Positions 36,441 through 47,647 are shown, counted from the first letter of the stretch. The stretch: 64,000 nt of DNA from Brucella pecoris (GCF_006376675.1 NZ_VEWK01000005.1:62001-126000); one strand, 5' to 3'. Notes: generated by a model not told the origin, from the letters alone. Program-made: numbers and translations.

Positions 36441-37728
36441 ATGTCGCGGGCTTATCGCTACGACCGATGCCGAGCAACTGGTAGAAGACGAGGGCCGCCA
36501 GCGTCGATGTCGCAATGCCGCCAAGGGCGAAATCGCCGATCGTCAGCGTGAAGTCGCCCGCGCCGAAAATCAGCGCCACGCCGGCGGTGAAGAGGTTGCG
36601 GGAATCCGCGAAGTCCACCTTGTTGACGATCCAGATACGAGCCATGGCAGAGGCAATGAGGCCGAACACCGAAACGGCCAGGCCAGCCAGAACCGGGGCG
36701 GGGATGGTCTGCAGGATGGCTCCGAATTTCGGCGACATGCCAAGGATCAGCGCCATGATGGCGGCAATCACGAAGATCAGGGTCGAATAAACCTTGGTCA
36801 TCGCCATGACGCCGATGTTTTCAGCATAGGTGGTCACACCTGTGCCGCCGCCCGAACCGGAGATCATGGTGGCGATGCCATCGCCGAGGAAGCCACGACC
36901 GATATAACGGTCCATGTTCTGGCCGGTGATTGAACCGAGCGCTTTGATATGGCCGAGATTTTCCGCCACCAGCACGACGGCAACCGGCGCGATGAGGGTG
37001 ATCGCCTGCCAGTTGAATTCCGGCGTGGTGAAATGCGGCAGGCCGAACCATGCGGCATTGCTGACGGCGGTGAAATCGATGCCGGGCACGATACCGAGGC
37101 CATTGCCGAGGATCAGGACCAGCAGATAGCCGAACAGTAGAGCGAAAAGCACCGACAGGCGCTTGGTCCCACGCGGTCCGTAGGCGGCGATCATCGCCAT
37201 GCAGAGAACGGTGAGCAACGCGATGGTTATATGCGTGCCGGTTCCCTTCAACTGGCCGACAGCGACCGGTGCGAGGTTGAGGCCGATGGAAACACCGATG
37301 GCACCGGTGACGACCGGAGGCATCAGCCTTTCAACCCATCCCGTGCCGATGGCCATGACCACAAGGCCGATAAAGGCATAGAGCGCGCCGCAGGCGATGA
37401 TGCCGCCGAGTGCGATTGCGATATTGGGATTGGGGCCGGAACCGCCATAGCCGGTTGCGGCGATGACAACCGCGATGAAAGCGAAGGACGAACCGAGATA
37501 GCTCGGCACACGGCCTGCCGTCAGCACGAAGAACAGAAGCGTGCCGATACCGGAGAAGAAGACGGCCACATTGGGATCGAAACCCATCAGAAGCGGGGCC
37601 ACGATGGTCGAGCCGGACATTGCGAGAAGATGCTGCACGCCCATTGGTATGGCGGCGGCGGCTGGCAGGCGCTCGTCAGGAAGCACGACGGCGTTTGATG
37701 TCAAACGCCAACTTGGAAAATAGCCCAT
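36439..37728 (-). CDS. Nucleobase:cation symporter-2 (uracil/xanthine permease family)
   Basis: A 429-residue inner-membrane permease of the NCS2 family with about 14 helices. Family marks are LLMGFDPNVAVFFSGIGTLL, the substrate-site region VAENLGHIKALGSITGQNMD and GDGIATMISGSGGGTGVTTY. NCS2 members carry uracil, xanthine or uric acid. The structured leader at 37733-37793, resembling a xanthine-sensing RNA, favours a purine. AGAGGG with a 5-nt spacer precedes ATG 37728 and is itself buried in the leader stem. Confidence 0.88.
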   Translation of the reverse strand: MGYFPSWRLTSNAVVLPDERLPAAAAIPMGVQHLLAMSGSTIVAPLLMGFDPNVAVFFSGIGTLLFFVLTAGRVPSYLGSSFAFIAVVIAATGYGGSGPNPNIAIALGGIIACGALYAFIGLVVMAIGTGWVERLMPPVVTGAIGVSIGLNLAPVAVGQLKGTGTHITIALLTVLCMAMIAAYGPRGTKRLSVLFALLFGYLLVLILGNGLGIVPGIDFTAVSNAAWFGLPHFTTPEFNWQAITLIAPVAVVLVAENLGHIKALGSITGQNMDRYIGRGFLGDGIATMISGSGGGTGVTTYAENIGVMAMTKVYSTLIFVIAAIMALILGMSPKFGAILQTIPAPVLAGLAVSVFGLIASAMARIWIVNKVDFADSRNLFTAGVALIFGAGDFTLTIGDFALGGIATSTLAALVFYQLLGIGRSDKPAT

Positions 37729-37732
37729 GATG

Positions 37733-37793
37733 TCCCTCTGGAAAATATTATCCTGTTGCCTTTATCGCCTCATGGCGGCAATTTCCAGAGGGG
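37733..37793 (-). promoter_or_regulatory. Structured leader masking the ribosome-binding site; candidate NMT1 (xanthine) riboswitch
   Basis: On the minus strand the leader folds with an 11-bp perfect stem P1 formed by 37782-37792 and 37734-37744. The 3' arm of P1 contains the AGAGGG ribosome-binding site of the permease. Inside P1, TTGCC pairs with GGCAA around a CGCC-ATGA-GGCG hairpin (37766-37777), leaving GATAAA unpaired. Size, shape and a purine-type permease downstream recall the NMT1 motif. The fold is directly visible; the class is from memory and not searched. Confidence 0.55.
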
Positions 37794-37841
37794 AACAGCC
37801 CAAACAGCAAGCGAGTTGTTGATGAGTGGTCTCAACAATTT

Positions 37842-38894
37842 TCAGCCTGTCACCGTCACGTGGCCCTTATCATCCGTCACCGTTCCGATGATGCTGGCAG
37901 ATGGGTAACCTGCGCCGCGGATGCTGTTCAGAAGCCTTTCGGCTTCGCCCGGCGTACAGGATACGAGAAGGCCGCCGGATGTCTGCGGGTCGGTCAGCAA
38001 TTGCTGTTTCCAGAGCGGATAATCGTCCGGAAGCCGCACCTCATGGCCGTAACTTGCCCAGTTGCGGGTGGAGGCTCCGGTCACGAAACCGCCTTGCGTC
38101 AGTCGTTCGGCCTGCTTGAGAAAGGGCAGGGCGGTATAATCAAGGGTAATGCCCGCATTCGAACCGCGTGCCATTTCGAGGGCATGGCCGAGAATGCCGA
38201 AGCCGGTGACGTCGGTGACGGCATGAACGGCATCATCCTTGCCAAGTTCGGCGCCAACCCGGTTCAGCAAGGTGACGGACGCCATCATTTCATCATAACC
38301 GGCGCTGTCGAGTTCCTGCTTCTTGAAGGCAGCAGAGTATATGCCGACACCGATTGCCTTGGTCAGGATCAGCGTGTCTCCCGGACGCGCGCCGCTGTTC
38401 TTGCGCAGGCTCGAAAGCTTGCAGATGCCGATGACCGCCAGTCCGTAGATCGGTTCCGGCGCGTCGATGGAATGCCCGCCCGCCACCGGAATGCCAGCTT
38501 CAGCACAGATGCTGGAACCGCCTTTCAGGATTTCGCGGATCATTTCGGCGGGCATCTTGTTCACCGGCATGCCGAGGATCGCCAGCGCCATGATCGGTGT
38601 TCCGCCCATGGCATAAACGTCGGATATCGCATTGGTGGCTGCGATGCGTCCGAAATCGAACGGATCGTCCACCATCGGCATGAAGAAATCCGTGGTGGCG
38701 ATCACGCAGTTCTCGTCGTCCAGTTGCCAGACGGCGGCATCGTCGCCGGTTTCCGTTCCGACGAGAAGTTGGCTGAAAGGCTGCATGGCCGGTTGGTCCG
38801 CCAGCAGGTCCTGCAGGACGGCCGGAGCCAGCTTGCAGCCGCAACCGCCACCATGGGCTAGCGTGCTGAGACGAATAGGCGATGCAATATCCAT
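37842..38894 (-). CDS. selD: Selenide, water dikinase (selenophosphate synthetase)
   Basis: A 350-residue cytoplasmic enzyme making monoselenophosphate from selenide and ATP, the selenium donor for Sec-tRNA synthesis. The active-site segment [10 protein letters not shown] gives catalytic Cys18 and Lys21 (E. coli Cys17/Lys20); this SelD uses Cys, not Sec. ATP-binding GDDAAVW and [16 protein letters not shown] follow. ATG 38894 is chosen over upstream in-frame codons because it matches the family N-terminus. It lies 14 bp after the transglutaminase-like gene, divergent from the fdh-selAB operon it serves. Confidence 0.95.
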   Translation of the reverse strand: MDIASPIRLSTLAHGGGCGCKLAPAVLQDLLADQPAMQPFSQLLVGTETGDDAAVWQLDDENCVIATTDFFMPMVDDPFDFGRIAATNAISDVYAMGGTPIMALAILGMPVNKMPAEMIREILKGGSSICAEAGIPVAGGHSIDAPEPIYGLAVIGICKLSSLRKNSGARPGDTLILTKAIGVGIYSAAFKKQELDSAGYDEMMASVTLLNRVGAELGKDDAVHAVTDVTGFGILGHALEMARGSNAGITLDYTALPFLKQAERLTQGGFVTGASTRNWASYGHEVRLPDDYPLWKQQLLTDPQTSGGLLVSCTPGEAERLLNSIRGAGYPSASIIGTVTDDKGHVTVTG

Positions 38895-38908
38895 GATATC
38901 CTCGGAAC

Positions 38909-40009
38909 TTATATTGTTATCTCGCGTGCGGTCATCGCGTAGCGGAAGGCATCCGCATCGAGGCAATCAAGACGGGTGCTGGCGACTTCGGCCTGCGGAT
39001 ACATCAGGAAGCCGAGTTCCGGTCCTTGTGCGGACGGCAAGGCAATATCGCTGCCATCATTGAAGGCGATCCAGTTGCCCTCCCATGAGCCGAAAAGCTT
39101 TTGCCGGACGGCCACGACACGCGGATCGTCGGCGGTCAGCCCGTCCTTTTCCTCTTCCAGCATCACCTTGCGCACATCCGCCGGATCGGTAGCGACCCAG
39201 CCGATACCGTCAAGATAGATTTCCGCGCGGCAGTGTTGGGCCTTGGTGATGACCTCGTTCTTCGCGCCGAGGCTCTTGTAGCCGAAGGCGGAAGGCGCAA
39301 CGCGCACGCCATAAAGGTCGCGGGCCGGAATTCCCGCGGCCCTGACCAGAGCGACGAACAGCGGATTGAGGTCGGCGCATTTGCCGCCGAGATCGCCGCT
39401 GTCGAGCATGGCGACGATGTTGCCGTCACCACAGCCGCGCGTCGCGGCGCGCCGGTAGGTGTTGGCGACGACCCAATCATAGATCAGGCGCGCCTTCTCC
39501 TCATCAGTGTCCGCACCTGCAACGATCTTGTCGGACGTCTGTTTGACGATGCCATCGACGGGCGCAAGGCGCGTCCCGGCCAGATAGCGTTCGCGTTCCG
39601 CGTGGGTTAGCGGTACGGCCTTTGCCGAAGCATCAAGGCTGCTTGCACGGTCACGCGTGGAGATGAGGCTGATGATCTCGGCTTGCGGTGCCGTTTCATT
39701 CGCATCCCATTCGAGATAAAGCATCCCCGCGCCACTGGCCGGATCGCGGTCGAGCCGCGCGACCTTGGCGTTTGTCGTCCAGCGATTGCCTTCGGGACGG
39801 TTCCAGTCGTCGCCGTTGAACCCGGCCATCGGAACCCAGACGCGGACAACTTCTCCCGAAGCGGCAGGCTTGACGCTGGTGGTGATCTCGAAGCTGCGCC
39901 AGCCGGATGGCTGTGGCGCGAATGTATTGCTGGCCGCAGATGCAAAATTCGGCAGCATGCTGAAGGCGGCGCAAGCTGCACCGGATTTAAGAAGTTCCCG
40001 ACGGTTCAT
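38909..40009 (-). CDS. Exported transglutaminase-like domain protein
   Basis: A 366-residue protein with a twin-arginine-like leader ([19 protein letters not shown]) and likely cleavage after FASAAS. Residues 140-290 form a transglutaminase/cysteine-protease-like core with the triad Cys211 ([11 protein letters not shown]), His259 (QHCRAEIYL) and Asp275 (VATDPAD). Such exported proteins often act as peptidases or have unknown roles. It precedes selD by 14 bp in the same direction, implying co-transcription, although no link to selenium metabolism is known to me. Confidence 0.82.
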   Translation of the reverse strand: MNRRELLKSGAACAAFSMLPNFASAASNTFAPQPSGWRSFEITTSVKPAASGEVVRVWVPMAGFNGDDWNRPEGNRWTTNAKVARLDRDPASGAGMLYLEWDANETAPQAEIISLISTRDRASSLDASAKAVPLTHAERERYLAGTRLAPVDGIVKQTSDKIVAGADTDEEKARLIYDWVVANTYRRAATRGCGDGNIVAMLDSGDLGGKCADLNPLFVALVRAAGIPARDLYGVRVAPSAFGYKSLGAKNEVITKAQHCRAEIYLDGIGWVATDPADVRKVMLEEEKDGLTADDPRVVAVRQKLFGSWEGNWIAFNDGSDIALPSAQGPELGFLMYPQAEVASTRLDCLDADAFRYAMTAREITI

Positions 40010-40513
40010 GACGATCCCCTTTTTTGCTTTGAATTATGGTTTTGCGATTGCGCGGAAAAAATCGCTCTCCCGCTTTCAGGGCGGACAGAGAAAGGAATGC
40101 GGCGATTGCAGGAAATCTGGATGCGGCTTTGCGTGATCGAAAGAAGCCTGAGCTGAGGGTCACACAACACCGTCGCATCGGATCAAAGATGCCGACGCGA
40201 GGCAAGAGCCACTCAAAATTCAGGCCCCGAAACTCGGGAGCAATAAAAGAAGCCACGACGTCAGTCTGGCGGTTTTACACTGGAACGTCAATCAGCCGGT
40301 ACGCTTTCAAGTCATTCCTGTGGTAAGGATCATGTATTAATACATGACTATAAAAGTCATGTTATTGATAAATTTACCTTATTGTTAATTTTTTTAGCCT
40401 GCCGTTCGGTTGACAACTTGGTTTTATTGCGGTGAACTGATGTCAGGCAAGTCCAATTTAAAGAAGAGCGTGCTTCGGCATTTTTCTTCCGACGATCAGG
40501 GAGGTGCAGCGCA
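40010..40513. promoter_or_regulatory. 504-bp divergent region upstream of formate dehydrogenase, with overlapping palindromes
   Basis: No credible gene. Two overlapping inverted repeats: a perfect 16-bp palindrome CATGTATTAATACATG (40331-40346) and ACATGACT-ATAAA-AGTCATGT (40342-40362), in AT-rich DNA. They share ACATG, so only one can form at a time as a hairpin. Likely operator of the fdh operon. GGGAGG just ahead of 40514 is the fdh ribosome-binding site. I see no convincing FNR or NarL box. Confidence 0.45.
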
Positions 40514-43500
40514 ATGAATGTGGAGCTCTCACGCCGCCAGTTTCTGGGCGGAACGGGGGCGGTAGTGGCGGCTTCGGCGCTTGGGTCTTTCGGTTTCGGT
40601 GCAGTGGAAAGCGCCTATGCCGAATCCATTCGCCCCTTCAAGCTGACCAACACGACCGAAACCCGAAATACCTGTCCTTACTGCTCGGTCGCCTGCGGCG
40701 TCATCCTTTACTCCAAGGGCGACGTCAGGAAGAACGAGAAGGCCGAACTGATCCATGTCGAAGGCGATACGGATCACCCGACCAATCGCGGTACGCTTTG
40801 CCCGAAGGGCGCGGCACTGAAGGATTTCGTCAAGGCGAAGACCCGCCTGCAATATCCGCAAGTGCGCGAGCCGGGTTCGTCCGAATTTAAGCAGATTTCC
40901 TGGGAAGATGCGCTCGACCGCATCGCGCGGCATCTGAAAGACGACCGCGACGCCAACTTCATCGCGAAGAACGAGGCGGGTACAACGGTCAATCGCTGGA
41001 CCTCGACGGGTTTCCTCGCAGCTTCGGCGACCACCAATGAAACGGCGTTTCTCACCTACAAGGTGGTGCGCAGCACAGGCATAGTAGCATTCGATAACCA
41101 GGCACGCGTCTGACACGGCCCAACGGTGGCGAGTCTCGCCCCAACATTTGGCCGTGGAGCAATGACCAACTCCTGGACCGATATCAAGAACACCGATCTC
41201 GTCGTCGTCATGGGTGGCAATGCTGCGGAAGCGCATCCGTGCGGCTTCAAATGGGTGACGGAAGCCAAGGCCAATCGTGGCGCCAAGCTGATCGTCGTCG
41301 ATCCGCGTTTCACGCGCACGGCGTCCGTGGCGGATTTCTACGCGCCTATCCGGCAGGGCTCGGATATCGCCTTCCTGCTCGGCGTCATCAACTACTGCAT
41401 CCAGAACGATAAGGTGCAGTGGGATTATGTGAAGCATTTCACCAATGCCAGCTACATCATCAAGGATGGCTTCGAATACAAGGACGGGCTGTTTACCGGT
41501 TATGACGAGGAAAAGCGGGATTATGACCGTTCGAGCTGGGATTATGTGATCGGCGATGACGGCTATGCAGTCATCGACGATACATTGCAGAATCCGCGTT
41601 GCGTCTGGAATCTCCTGAAGCAGCATGTTTCGATCTTCACGCCGGAAATGGTGGAACGCATCTGCGGTACGCCAAAGGAGAAATTCCTGAAAGTGGCCGA
41701 GATGATGTCCGAATGCTCGGCGCCGGACAAGACGATGACGTCGATGTATGCGCTCGGCTGGACGCAGCATTCCAAGGGGTCGCAGAATATTCGCTGCATG
41801 GCGATGCTGCAGCTCATCCTCGGTAATATTGGCGTGCGCGGTGGCGGCATGAATGCGCTGCGCGGTCACTCCAACATTCAGGGACTGACCGATATCGGCC
41901 TGATGTCCAATCTTCTGCCGGGCTATATGAATATCCCGGTCGAAAAGGAAACCGATCTCGAAATCTATATGTCGACACGCGGTTTCAAGCCGCTGCGCCC
42001 GAACCAGACGAGCTATTGGCAGAACTATCGCAAGTTCTTCGTCAGTTTCCAGAAGGCGATGTGGGGCAGTGCCGCGACCGTCGAAAACGACTTCGTCTAT
42101 GACTGGCTGCCGAAGCTCGATGTGCCGAATTACGACATGCTGCGTATCTTCGACATGATGTATGAAGGCAAGGTCAACGGCTATGTCTGTCAGGGGTTCA
42201 ATCCGCTGATGGCGGTGCCGAACCGCAAGAAGCTGACGGACGCTTTGTCGAAGCTGAAATTCCTCGTGACGATGGATCCGTTGGAAACGGAAACCTCGCG
42301 TTTCTGGGAAAACCACGGTGAATTCAACGATGTGGATTCGGCTTCCATCCAGACGGAAGTGTTCCAGCTCCCATCCACCTGCTTCGCAGAGGATGAGGGG
42401 TCGCTCACCAATTCCGGGCGCTGGCTGCAATGGCACTGGCCTGGTGCTACGCCGCCCGGCGACGCGAAGACCGACAACTGGATCATGGCGCAGATATATT
42501 TGCGGCTGAAGGGGCTTTATAGCAAGGAAGGCGGGGCCTTCCCTGATCCGATCCTCAATCTCGTCTGGGACTATGAGGATGAAGGCGAGCCGACAGCGGA
42601 AGAACTGGCCAAGGAACTGAACGGTCGTGCCCTTGGCACGGTGACCGATCCAACTGATCCGACAAAGGTTGTTGCCGAGGCGGGCAAGCTTCTGTCCGGC
42701 TTCGCGGCACTGCGCGACGATGGTTCGACGGCATCGGGCTGCTGGATCTATTCCGGCTGCTTCACCGAGGCTGGCAACAATATGGCCCGCCGCGACAATC
42801 ACGATCCGGATGAGACCGGCGCCTATCTCAACTGGTCGTGGGCATGGCCTGCAAACCGTCGCATTCTCTATAACCGCGCCTCAGCAGACCTGAATGGCAA
42901 GCCGTGGGATCCGAGCCGTAAGCTCATAGAATGGGACGGTTCAAAGTGGACAGGTTATGACGTGCCGGATATTGCGCCGACCGCCAAGCCGGAAGAGGTC
43001 GGTCCGTTCATCATGAATGCGGAGGGCTCGTCGCGCCTGTTCTGCCGCGGCATGATGCGCGACGGTCCGTTCCCGGCCCATTACGAGCCGTTTGAATCGC
43101 CGCTCGCCAATGTGATCGCACCAAAAATCCGGGGCAATCCGGTGGCGCGCGTTTTCAACGACGACTTCAAGCAGTTCGCGGAAACGGCCTCGGAGGAGTT
43201 CCCCTATGCGGCGACCTCCTACCGCTTGACCGAGCATTTCCACTACTGGACGAAGCACGTGACGGTAAATGCCGTTCTGCAGCCCGAGTTCTTCGTGGAA
43301 ATTTCCGAAGAACTGGCAAAGGAAAAGGGCATTGCCAAGGGCGACTGGGTGCGGGTGTGGTCGAAGCGCGGCTCGGTCAAGGCCAAGGCCGTGGTGACCA
43401 AGCGCATCAAGCCGCTCATTTGCGACGGCAAGACGGTCCATGTGGTGGGCATCCCGCTCCATTGGGGCTTCATGGGTGCTGCCCGCAAGGGCTTCGGCCC

Positions 43501-43600
43501 GAACTCGCTGACACCGTTTGTCGGCGACGCGAACATCGAGACGCCTGAATTCAAGGCGTTTCTGGTCAATATCGAGCGCTCAAGCGCGCCTGTAGCATAG
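40514..43600 (+). CDS. fdoG: Formate dehydrogenase alpha subunit, selenocysteine-containing
   Basis: Catalytic molybdo/tungsto-pterin subunit oxidising formate to carbon dioxide. Read through TGA at 41111-41113 as Sec, the product is 1,028 residues with Sec200, close to E. coli FdnG/FdoG (about 1,016, Sec196). The twin-arginine leader ELSRRQFLGGTG directs Tat export. An iron-sulfur site Cys54-X2-Cys57-X3-Cys61 follows (CPYCSVAC). The context ARV-Sec-HGPTVASLAP is the canonical active-site loop. Both frames flanking the TGA are the same frame and clearly homologous, so it is no pseudogene. A SECIS hairpin follows the codon. Confidence 0.97.
41111..41156 (+). promoter_or_regulatory. Bacterial SECIS element with Sec UGA codon
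   Basis: UGA at 41111-41113, then outer stem CACGGCC (41114-41120) / GGCCGTG (41150-41156) and inner stem GGCG (41128-41131) / CGCC (41137-41140) with loop AGTCT. The bulged-loop GU-containing apical hairpin is where SelB binds. The start resembles the E. coli fdhF element. Confidence 0.92.
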
Positions 43601-43612
43601 GAGGGATTAGAG

Positions 43613-44554
43613 ATGTTTCCACCCGTTCCCAATCCTAGCGTCCAGCCGCAACAGCCGCGTTTCGGTGACAAGGACCTGATCAGGCGGTCGGCGTCGAATG
43701 TGACGCCGCCTGCAGAGCGTCAGACGGAGGTGGCTAAGCTCATCGACGTGTCGAAATGCATCGGCTGCAAGGCGTGCCAGTCGGCCTGCGCCGAATGGAA
43801 CGACACGCATGAGGAAGTTGGCATCAATGTGGGTGTCTATGACAATCCGCATGACCTGACGCCGAACACCTTCACGCTGATGCGCTTTACCGAGTGGGAC
43901 AATCCTGATACCGGCAATCTGGAATGGCTTATCCGCAAGGATGGCTGCATGCATTGCGAAGACCCCGGTTGTCTCAAAGCCTGTCCAGCGCCGGGCGCAA
44001 TTGTGCAATATTCCAATGGCATCGTCGATTTCATCCATGATGAATGCATCGGCTGCGGCTATTGCATCAAAGGATGCCCATTCAACATTCCGCGCGTTTC
44101 GGAAGTGACCCACAAGGCTTACAAGTGCACACTCTGTTCCGACCGCATCGCGGTTGGACAAGGACCGGCCTGTGCCAAGGCATGCCCGACACAGGCCATC
44201 GTCTATGGCACCAAGGACGAGATGAAGGAATGGGCCGACGGTCGCATCAAGGATCTGAAATCGCGCGGCTTTGAAAATGCCGGGCTTTACGATCCGCCGG
44301 GCGTCAGCGGCACGCATGTCATGTATGTGCTGCATCACGCCGACAAGCCCGAAATCTACGCCAATCTGCCGAACAATCCGCGCATCAGCCCGGTTGTCGA
44401 GGCGTGGAAAGGCGTGTCCAAATATGCGGGCATGGCCGCAATGGGGCTGGCTGCCGCAGCAGGTCTGCTGCATTATGTCTTCAAGGGTCCGAACGTCGTG
44501 ACAGAGCATGACGAGGAACAGGCCGAAAAGCTCACGGGAGAAAAAAGCTCATGA
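43613..44554 (+). CDS. fdoH: Formate dehydrogenase beta (iron-sulfur) subunit
   Basis: A 313-residue electron-transfer subunit with four [4Fe-4S] clusters. Cysteine clusters are seen at [42 protein letters not shown] and [22 protein letters not shown] single C-terminal membrane helix ([16 protein letters not shown] near 275-290) anchors it on the periplasmic face. It lies 12 bp after the alpha gene and passes electrons to the cytochrome subunit. Length matches FdnH/FdoH. Confidence 0.95.
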   Translation: MFPPVPNPSVQPQQPRFGDKDLIRRSASNVTPPAERQTEVAKLIDVSKCIGCKACQSACAEWNDTHEEVGINVGVYDNPHDLTPNTFTLMRFTEWDNPDTGNLEWLIRKDGCMHCEDPGCLKACPAPGAIVQYSNGIVDFIHDECIGCGYCIKGCPFNIPRVSEVTHKAYKCTLCSDRIAVGQGPACAKACPTQAIVYGTKDEMKEWADGRIKDLKSRGFENAGLYDPPGVSGTHVMYVLHHADKPEIYANLPNNPRISPVVEAWKGVSKYAGMAAMGLAAAAGLLHYVFKGPNVVTEHDEEQAEKLTGEKSS

Positions 44555-45258
44555 GCAAGACCGACTTTGACGATATTGAACGCGGTGACGGGATAGAACC
44601 GGGCAAGCCCGTCAGGGTGCACCGCTATTCAGGCGGCGCGCGTTTCAATCACTGGATCACCGCCATCAGCCTCGTGCTGCTGGCCTTGTCGGGCCTTGCG
44701 ATGTTCCACCCCTGGCTGTTTTTCCTGTCGGGCCTGTTTGGCGGCGGACAATGGACACGCGCTATCCACCCATGGATCGGCGTGGTGTTGTTCTTCAGCT
44801 TCCTTGGGCTTTTCGTGCGTTTCTGGAGCGCCAATCTGTGGAAGCGCGAAGACAGCCAGTGGCTGGCACAGGCCAATGACGTGATCGCTGGCCATGAGGA
44901 AAAACTGCCCGAAGTCGGCAAATATAATGCCGGCCAGAAGCTCGTTTTCTGGTCAATGTCGCTGCTGATTATCATTCTGATCGTTTCAGGCGTGATGATC
45001 TGGAACGAGTATTTCGGTTCCTTCACCAGCATCAACCAGCAGCGCTGGGCCTTGCTTGTCCATTCCATGGCGGCGGTGGCGGCGATCTGTGTCTGGATCG
45101 TGCATGTCTATGCCGCGATCTGGGTCAAGGGCACGATCCACGCAATGACACGCGGAACGGTTACCGGCGGCTGGGCATGGCGGCATCACCGCAAATGGTT
45201 GCGTGAACTGACATCGAAGCAGAAAATGAAACAGGGCGGCAGCAAGCCTGCCGCCTGA
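44551..45258 (+). CDS. fdoI: Formate dehydrogenase gamma subunit (cytochrome b556)
   Basis: A 235-residue inner-membrane diheme cytochrome b with four helices. The first helix starts after [20 protein letters not shown], where the His residues probably ligate heme; [23 protein letters not shown] holds more. It would receive electrons from the beta subunit and reduce quinone. ATGA overlap with the beta gene. E. coli FdnI is 217 residues. Confidence 0.93.
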   Translation: MSKTDFDDIERGDGIEPGKPVRVHRYSGGARFNHWITAISLVLLALSGLAMFHPWLFFLSGLFGGGQWTRAIHPWIGVVLFFSFLGLFVRFWSANLWKREDSQWLAQANDVIAGHEEKLPEVGKYNAGQKLVFWSMSLLIIILIVSGVMIWNEYFGSFTSINQQRWALLVHSMAAVAAICVWIVHVYAAIWVKGTIHAMTRGTVTGGWAWRHHRKWLRELTSKQKMKQGGSKPAA

Positions 45259-45331
45259 ATTTACGGGGTCGTCATTCAAGGGCGATCATATTCAGTGGTC
45301 CACGTGGCCCGTTGGGTTCGTGAGGAGTGAC

Positions 45332-46243
45332 ATGGCAGGCAAGAAAGATCTGGTGCCGGACCCGACGGTCATCGGCGAAATATCGGCCCCACCCTTCGTG
45401 CAATTGCCGGACCCCGGCGTGCTTTTCGCCGAAAGAGCAGGGCGGCTGCGCCTTTTGGGCTCGGTCAGCCCGTTGAAACCCTATCTGGAATTTATTGCCG
45501 ATCTGAGCGAGGCGCAGTCCGACATAGCGGCTGGTCTCGGTCCTGTCGTCGCGCGGCATGGCGATGAGCGTGGCCGAGAGTTCGGCATGCCAGCGGTCGA
45601 TCGTGCGGATGCCATATCGGAAGCGGCGCTCGATACCATCTTCGACCGGCTCTTCGAGCGCGTCCGCATGATCGCCAAGCCGCAGGATGCCGCCGATGCG
45701 CTGGAGCGTGTGGCCAATAACAGTGCGGATGAGCGTCACCGGATGATCGAGGCAATCTTCGCCGGTGTTTTGCCGCCGGAAGCAATTGCTGAACATATCT
45801 ATGTCTGGGCAGGCTTGCAGCTCTATTTCACGCGGCTTGCAGCGGCGCTTGCCCCGAAGTCTCTGAAGCCCGTTGCCGATGGCGTTTGCCCGACTTGCGG
45901 CAGCATACCGTCAAGCTCGATGGTCGTAGGCTGGCACGGTGCGCATGGCGCACGCTTCTGCTCCTGTTCCGTCTGCAACACGCTCTGGCATTATGTACGG
46001 GTCAAATGCGTGTGCTGCGGCTCCACAAAGGGCATCGGCTACAAGGAAGTGGAGGAAGGCGGCGGCATCATCAAGGCCGAAACCTGCGACGAATGCCAGC
46101 GTTGGGTCAAGATCATCTATCAGCAACTATCGGCGGATGCCGATCCGATGACCGACGATATTGCGAGTCTCGGTCTCGATATATTGATGCGCGAAACGCC
46201 TTACGGGCGAGGCGGGTTCTCTCCGCTTCTTGCCGGACTGTGA
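45332..46243 (+). CDS. fdhE: Formate dehydrogenase accessory protein FdhE
   Basis: A 303-residue cytoplasmic protein needed for assembly or activation of respiratory formate dehydrogenase. The C-terminal rubredoxin-like half has four CxxC pairs: CPTCGS, CSVCN, CVCCGS and CDEC, which bind iron. ATG 45332 is taken (GAGGAG upstream); a GTG 12 bp earlier is in frame. It lies 73 bp after the gamma gene and 6 bp before selA, tying enzyme maturation to selenium incorporation. Confidence 0.93.
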   Translation: MAGKKDLVPDPTVIGEISAPPFVQLPDPGVLFAERAGRLRLLGSVSPLKPYLEFIADLSEAQSDIAAGLGPVVARHGDERGREFGMPAVDRADAISEAALDTIFDRLFERVRMIAKPQDAADALERVANNSADERHRMIEAIFAGVLPPEAIAEHIYVWAGLQLYFTRLAAALAPKSLKPVADGVCPTCGSIPSSSMVVGWHGAHGARFCSCSVCNTLWHYVRVKCVCCGSTKGIGYKEVEEGGGIIKAETCDECQRWVKIIYQQLSADADPMTDDIASLGLDILMRETPYGRGGFSPLLAGL

Positions 46244-46249
46244 GGCAGC

Positions 46250-47647
46250 ATGGACCAGATCAAGACCTCGCTGCGTCACCTTCCATCCGTGGATACCATC
46301 CTGCATATGCCCGAACTTGCTGCGGCATTGGAGCGTTTCGGCCACGCATCAGTGACGGAGGCTGTGCGGAAGGCGCTGGGCGATGAGCGCGAGGCGGTGA
46401 AATCCGGCACCCCGCTTTCTAGCAATCAGCATTTGGCTGAACGGGTTCTCCATTTGCTTGAAGCGTCAGGGCAATCGAGCCTGCGCCCGCTGTTCAATCT
46501 GACCGGGACCGTGCTGCACACCAATCTGGGGCGCGCTATCCTTGCCGAAGCCGCCATTGAGGCCGCTACGCAAGCCATGCGGCAGGCGGTTTCGCTTGAA
46601 TTCGACCTGTCGTCGGGATCGCGCGGCGAGCGGGACGACCATCTGCGCGCACTTGTCTGTGAACTGACCGGGGCGGAAGACGCAACCGTCGTCAACAACA
46701 ATGCGGCTGCCGTGCTTCTGGTTTTGAATAGCCTCGCCTCGGGCAAGGAAGCCATTGTGTCGCGTGGTGAACTGATCGAGATCGGCGGCGCATTTCGTAT
46801 GCCGGACATCATGGCCCGCGCCGGTGCAAGGCTTGTCGAAGTCGGCACCACCAATCGCACCCATCCGCGTGATTACGAAAATGCAATCAACCCTGATACG
46901 GGGCTGGTGCTAAAGGTCCATACCTCCAACTATCGGATCGAAGGTTTTACGCGGGAAGTCACGGCACCGGAACTGGCCACAATTGCGCAAGCCAAGGACG
47001 TGCCGCTGGTCAATGATCTCGGCTCCGGTACGCTTGCCGATTTGACTTCTTTCGGCCTCGCACACGAGCCGACAGTACGCGAAGCGATTGCCGAAGGCGC
47101 GGATGTGGTCACCTTTTCCGGTGACAAGCTTCTTGGTGGGCCGCAAGCGGGATTCATCGTCGGGCAGCGTGATCTGATTGCCCGCATCAACAAGAACCCG
47201 ATGAAGCGCGCTTTGCGGGTCGACAAGATCCGGCTCGCAGCACTGGAAGCGACGCTGAAACTTTATCGCAACCCGGAACAGCTCGTGGAAAAGCTGCCGA
47301 CCCTTTGCTATCTGGCGCGCCCGCAGGCCGACATTGCTGCGCAGGCGGCACGGCTCAAGCCGGAGTTTGAAAACATGCTCGGTGCAGCTTTCATCGTGGC
47401 GGTGATGGATTGCGCCAGCCAGATCGGCTCCGGCGCGTTGCCGCTTTCAACTGTTCCAAGCGCCGGATTGTCGATTGCGCCGAAGGACGGCAGCGGCTCC
47501 GCGCTGACTGCACTTGCGGCCGCATTGCGCGCGCTGCCTTTACCGGTCATCGGGCGGATCGAAAAGGGCGCACTCGTGCTCGACCTGCGCTGCCTTGATG
47601 ACGAGAATAGTTTCGTCCGGAACCTGTCGTCCTATGCGGCTCGCTGA
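46250..47647 (+). CDS. selA: L-seryl-tRNA(Sec) selenium transferase
   Basis: A 465-residue PLP enzyme converting Ser-tRNA(Sec) to Sec-tRNA(Sec) with selenophosphate. The N-terminal tRNA-binding region (about 1-65) is followed by the fold-type I domain with [26 protein letters not shown] and the PLP lysine Lys293 in [14 protein letters not shown] (E. coli Lys295). Size equals the E. coli enzyme. It overlaps the next gene by 14 bp. Confidence 0.96.
   Translation: MDQIKTSLRHLPSVDTILHMPELAAALERFGHASVTEAVRKALGDEREAVKSGTPLSSNQHLAERVLHLLEASGQSSLRPLFNLTGTVLHTNLGRAILAEAAIEAATQAMRQAVSLEFDLSSGSRGERDDHLRALVCELTGAEDATVVNNNAAAVLLVLNSLASGKEAIVSRGELIEIGGAFRMPDIMARAGARLVEVGTTNRTHPRDYENAINPDTGLVLKVHTSNYRIEGFTREVTAPELATIAQAKDVPLVNDLGSGTLADLTSFGLAHEPTVREAIAEGADVVTFSGDKLLGGPQAGFIVGQRDLIARINKNPMKRALRVDKIRLAALEATLKLYRNPEQLVEKLPTLCYLARPQADIAAQAARLKPEFENMLGAAFIVAVMDCASQIGSGALPLSTVPSAGLSIAPKDGSGSALTALAAALRALPLPVIGRIEKGALVLDLRCLDDENSFVRNLSSYAAR

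Noticed and set aside
39987..40256. 89-codon minus-strand frame upstream of the transglutaminase-like gene
   Set aside because: Overlaps the start of that gene in another frame; no homology or ribosome-binding site; lies in the regulatory region.
41111..41113. Formate dehydrogenase alpha as a pseudogene split by TGA
   Set aside because: The TGA aligns with the known Sec position, a SECIS follows, and selA, selB, selC and selD are all present.
40529..42802. A 757-codon minus-strand open frame opposite formate dehydrogenase alpha
   Set aside because: Shadow of the well-identified fdh gene; no domain, no ribosome-binding site.
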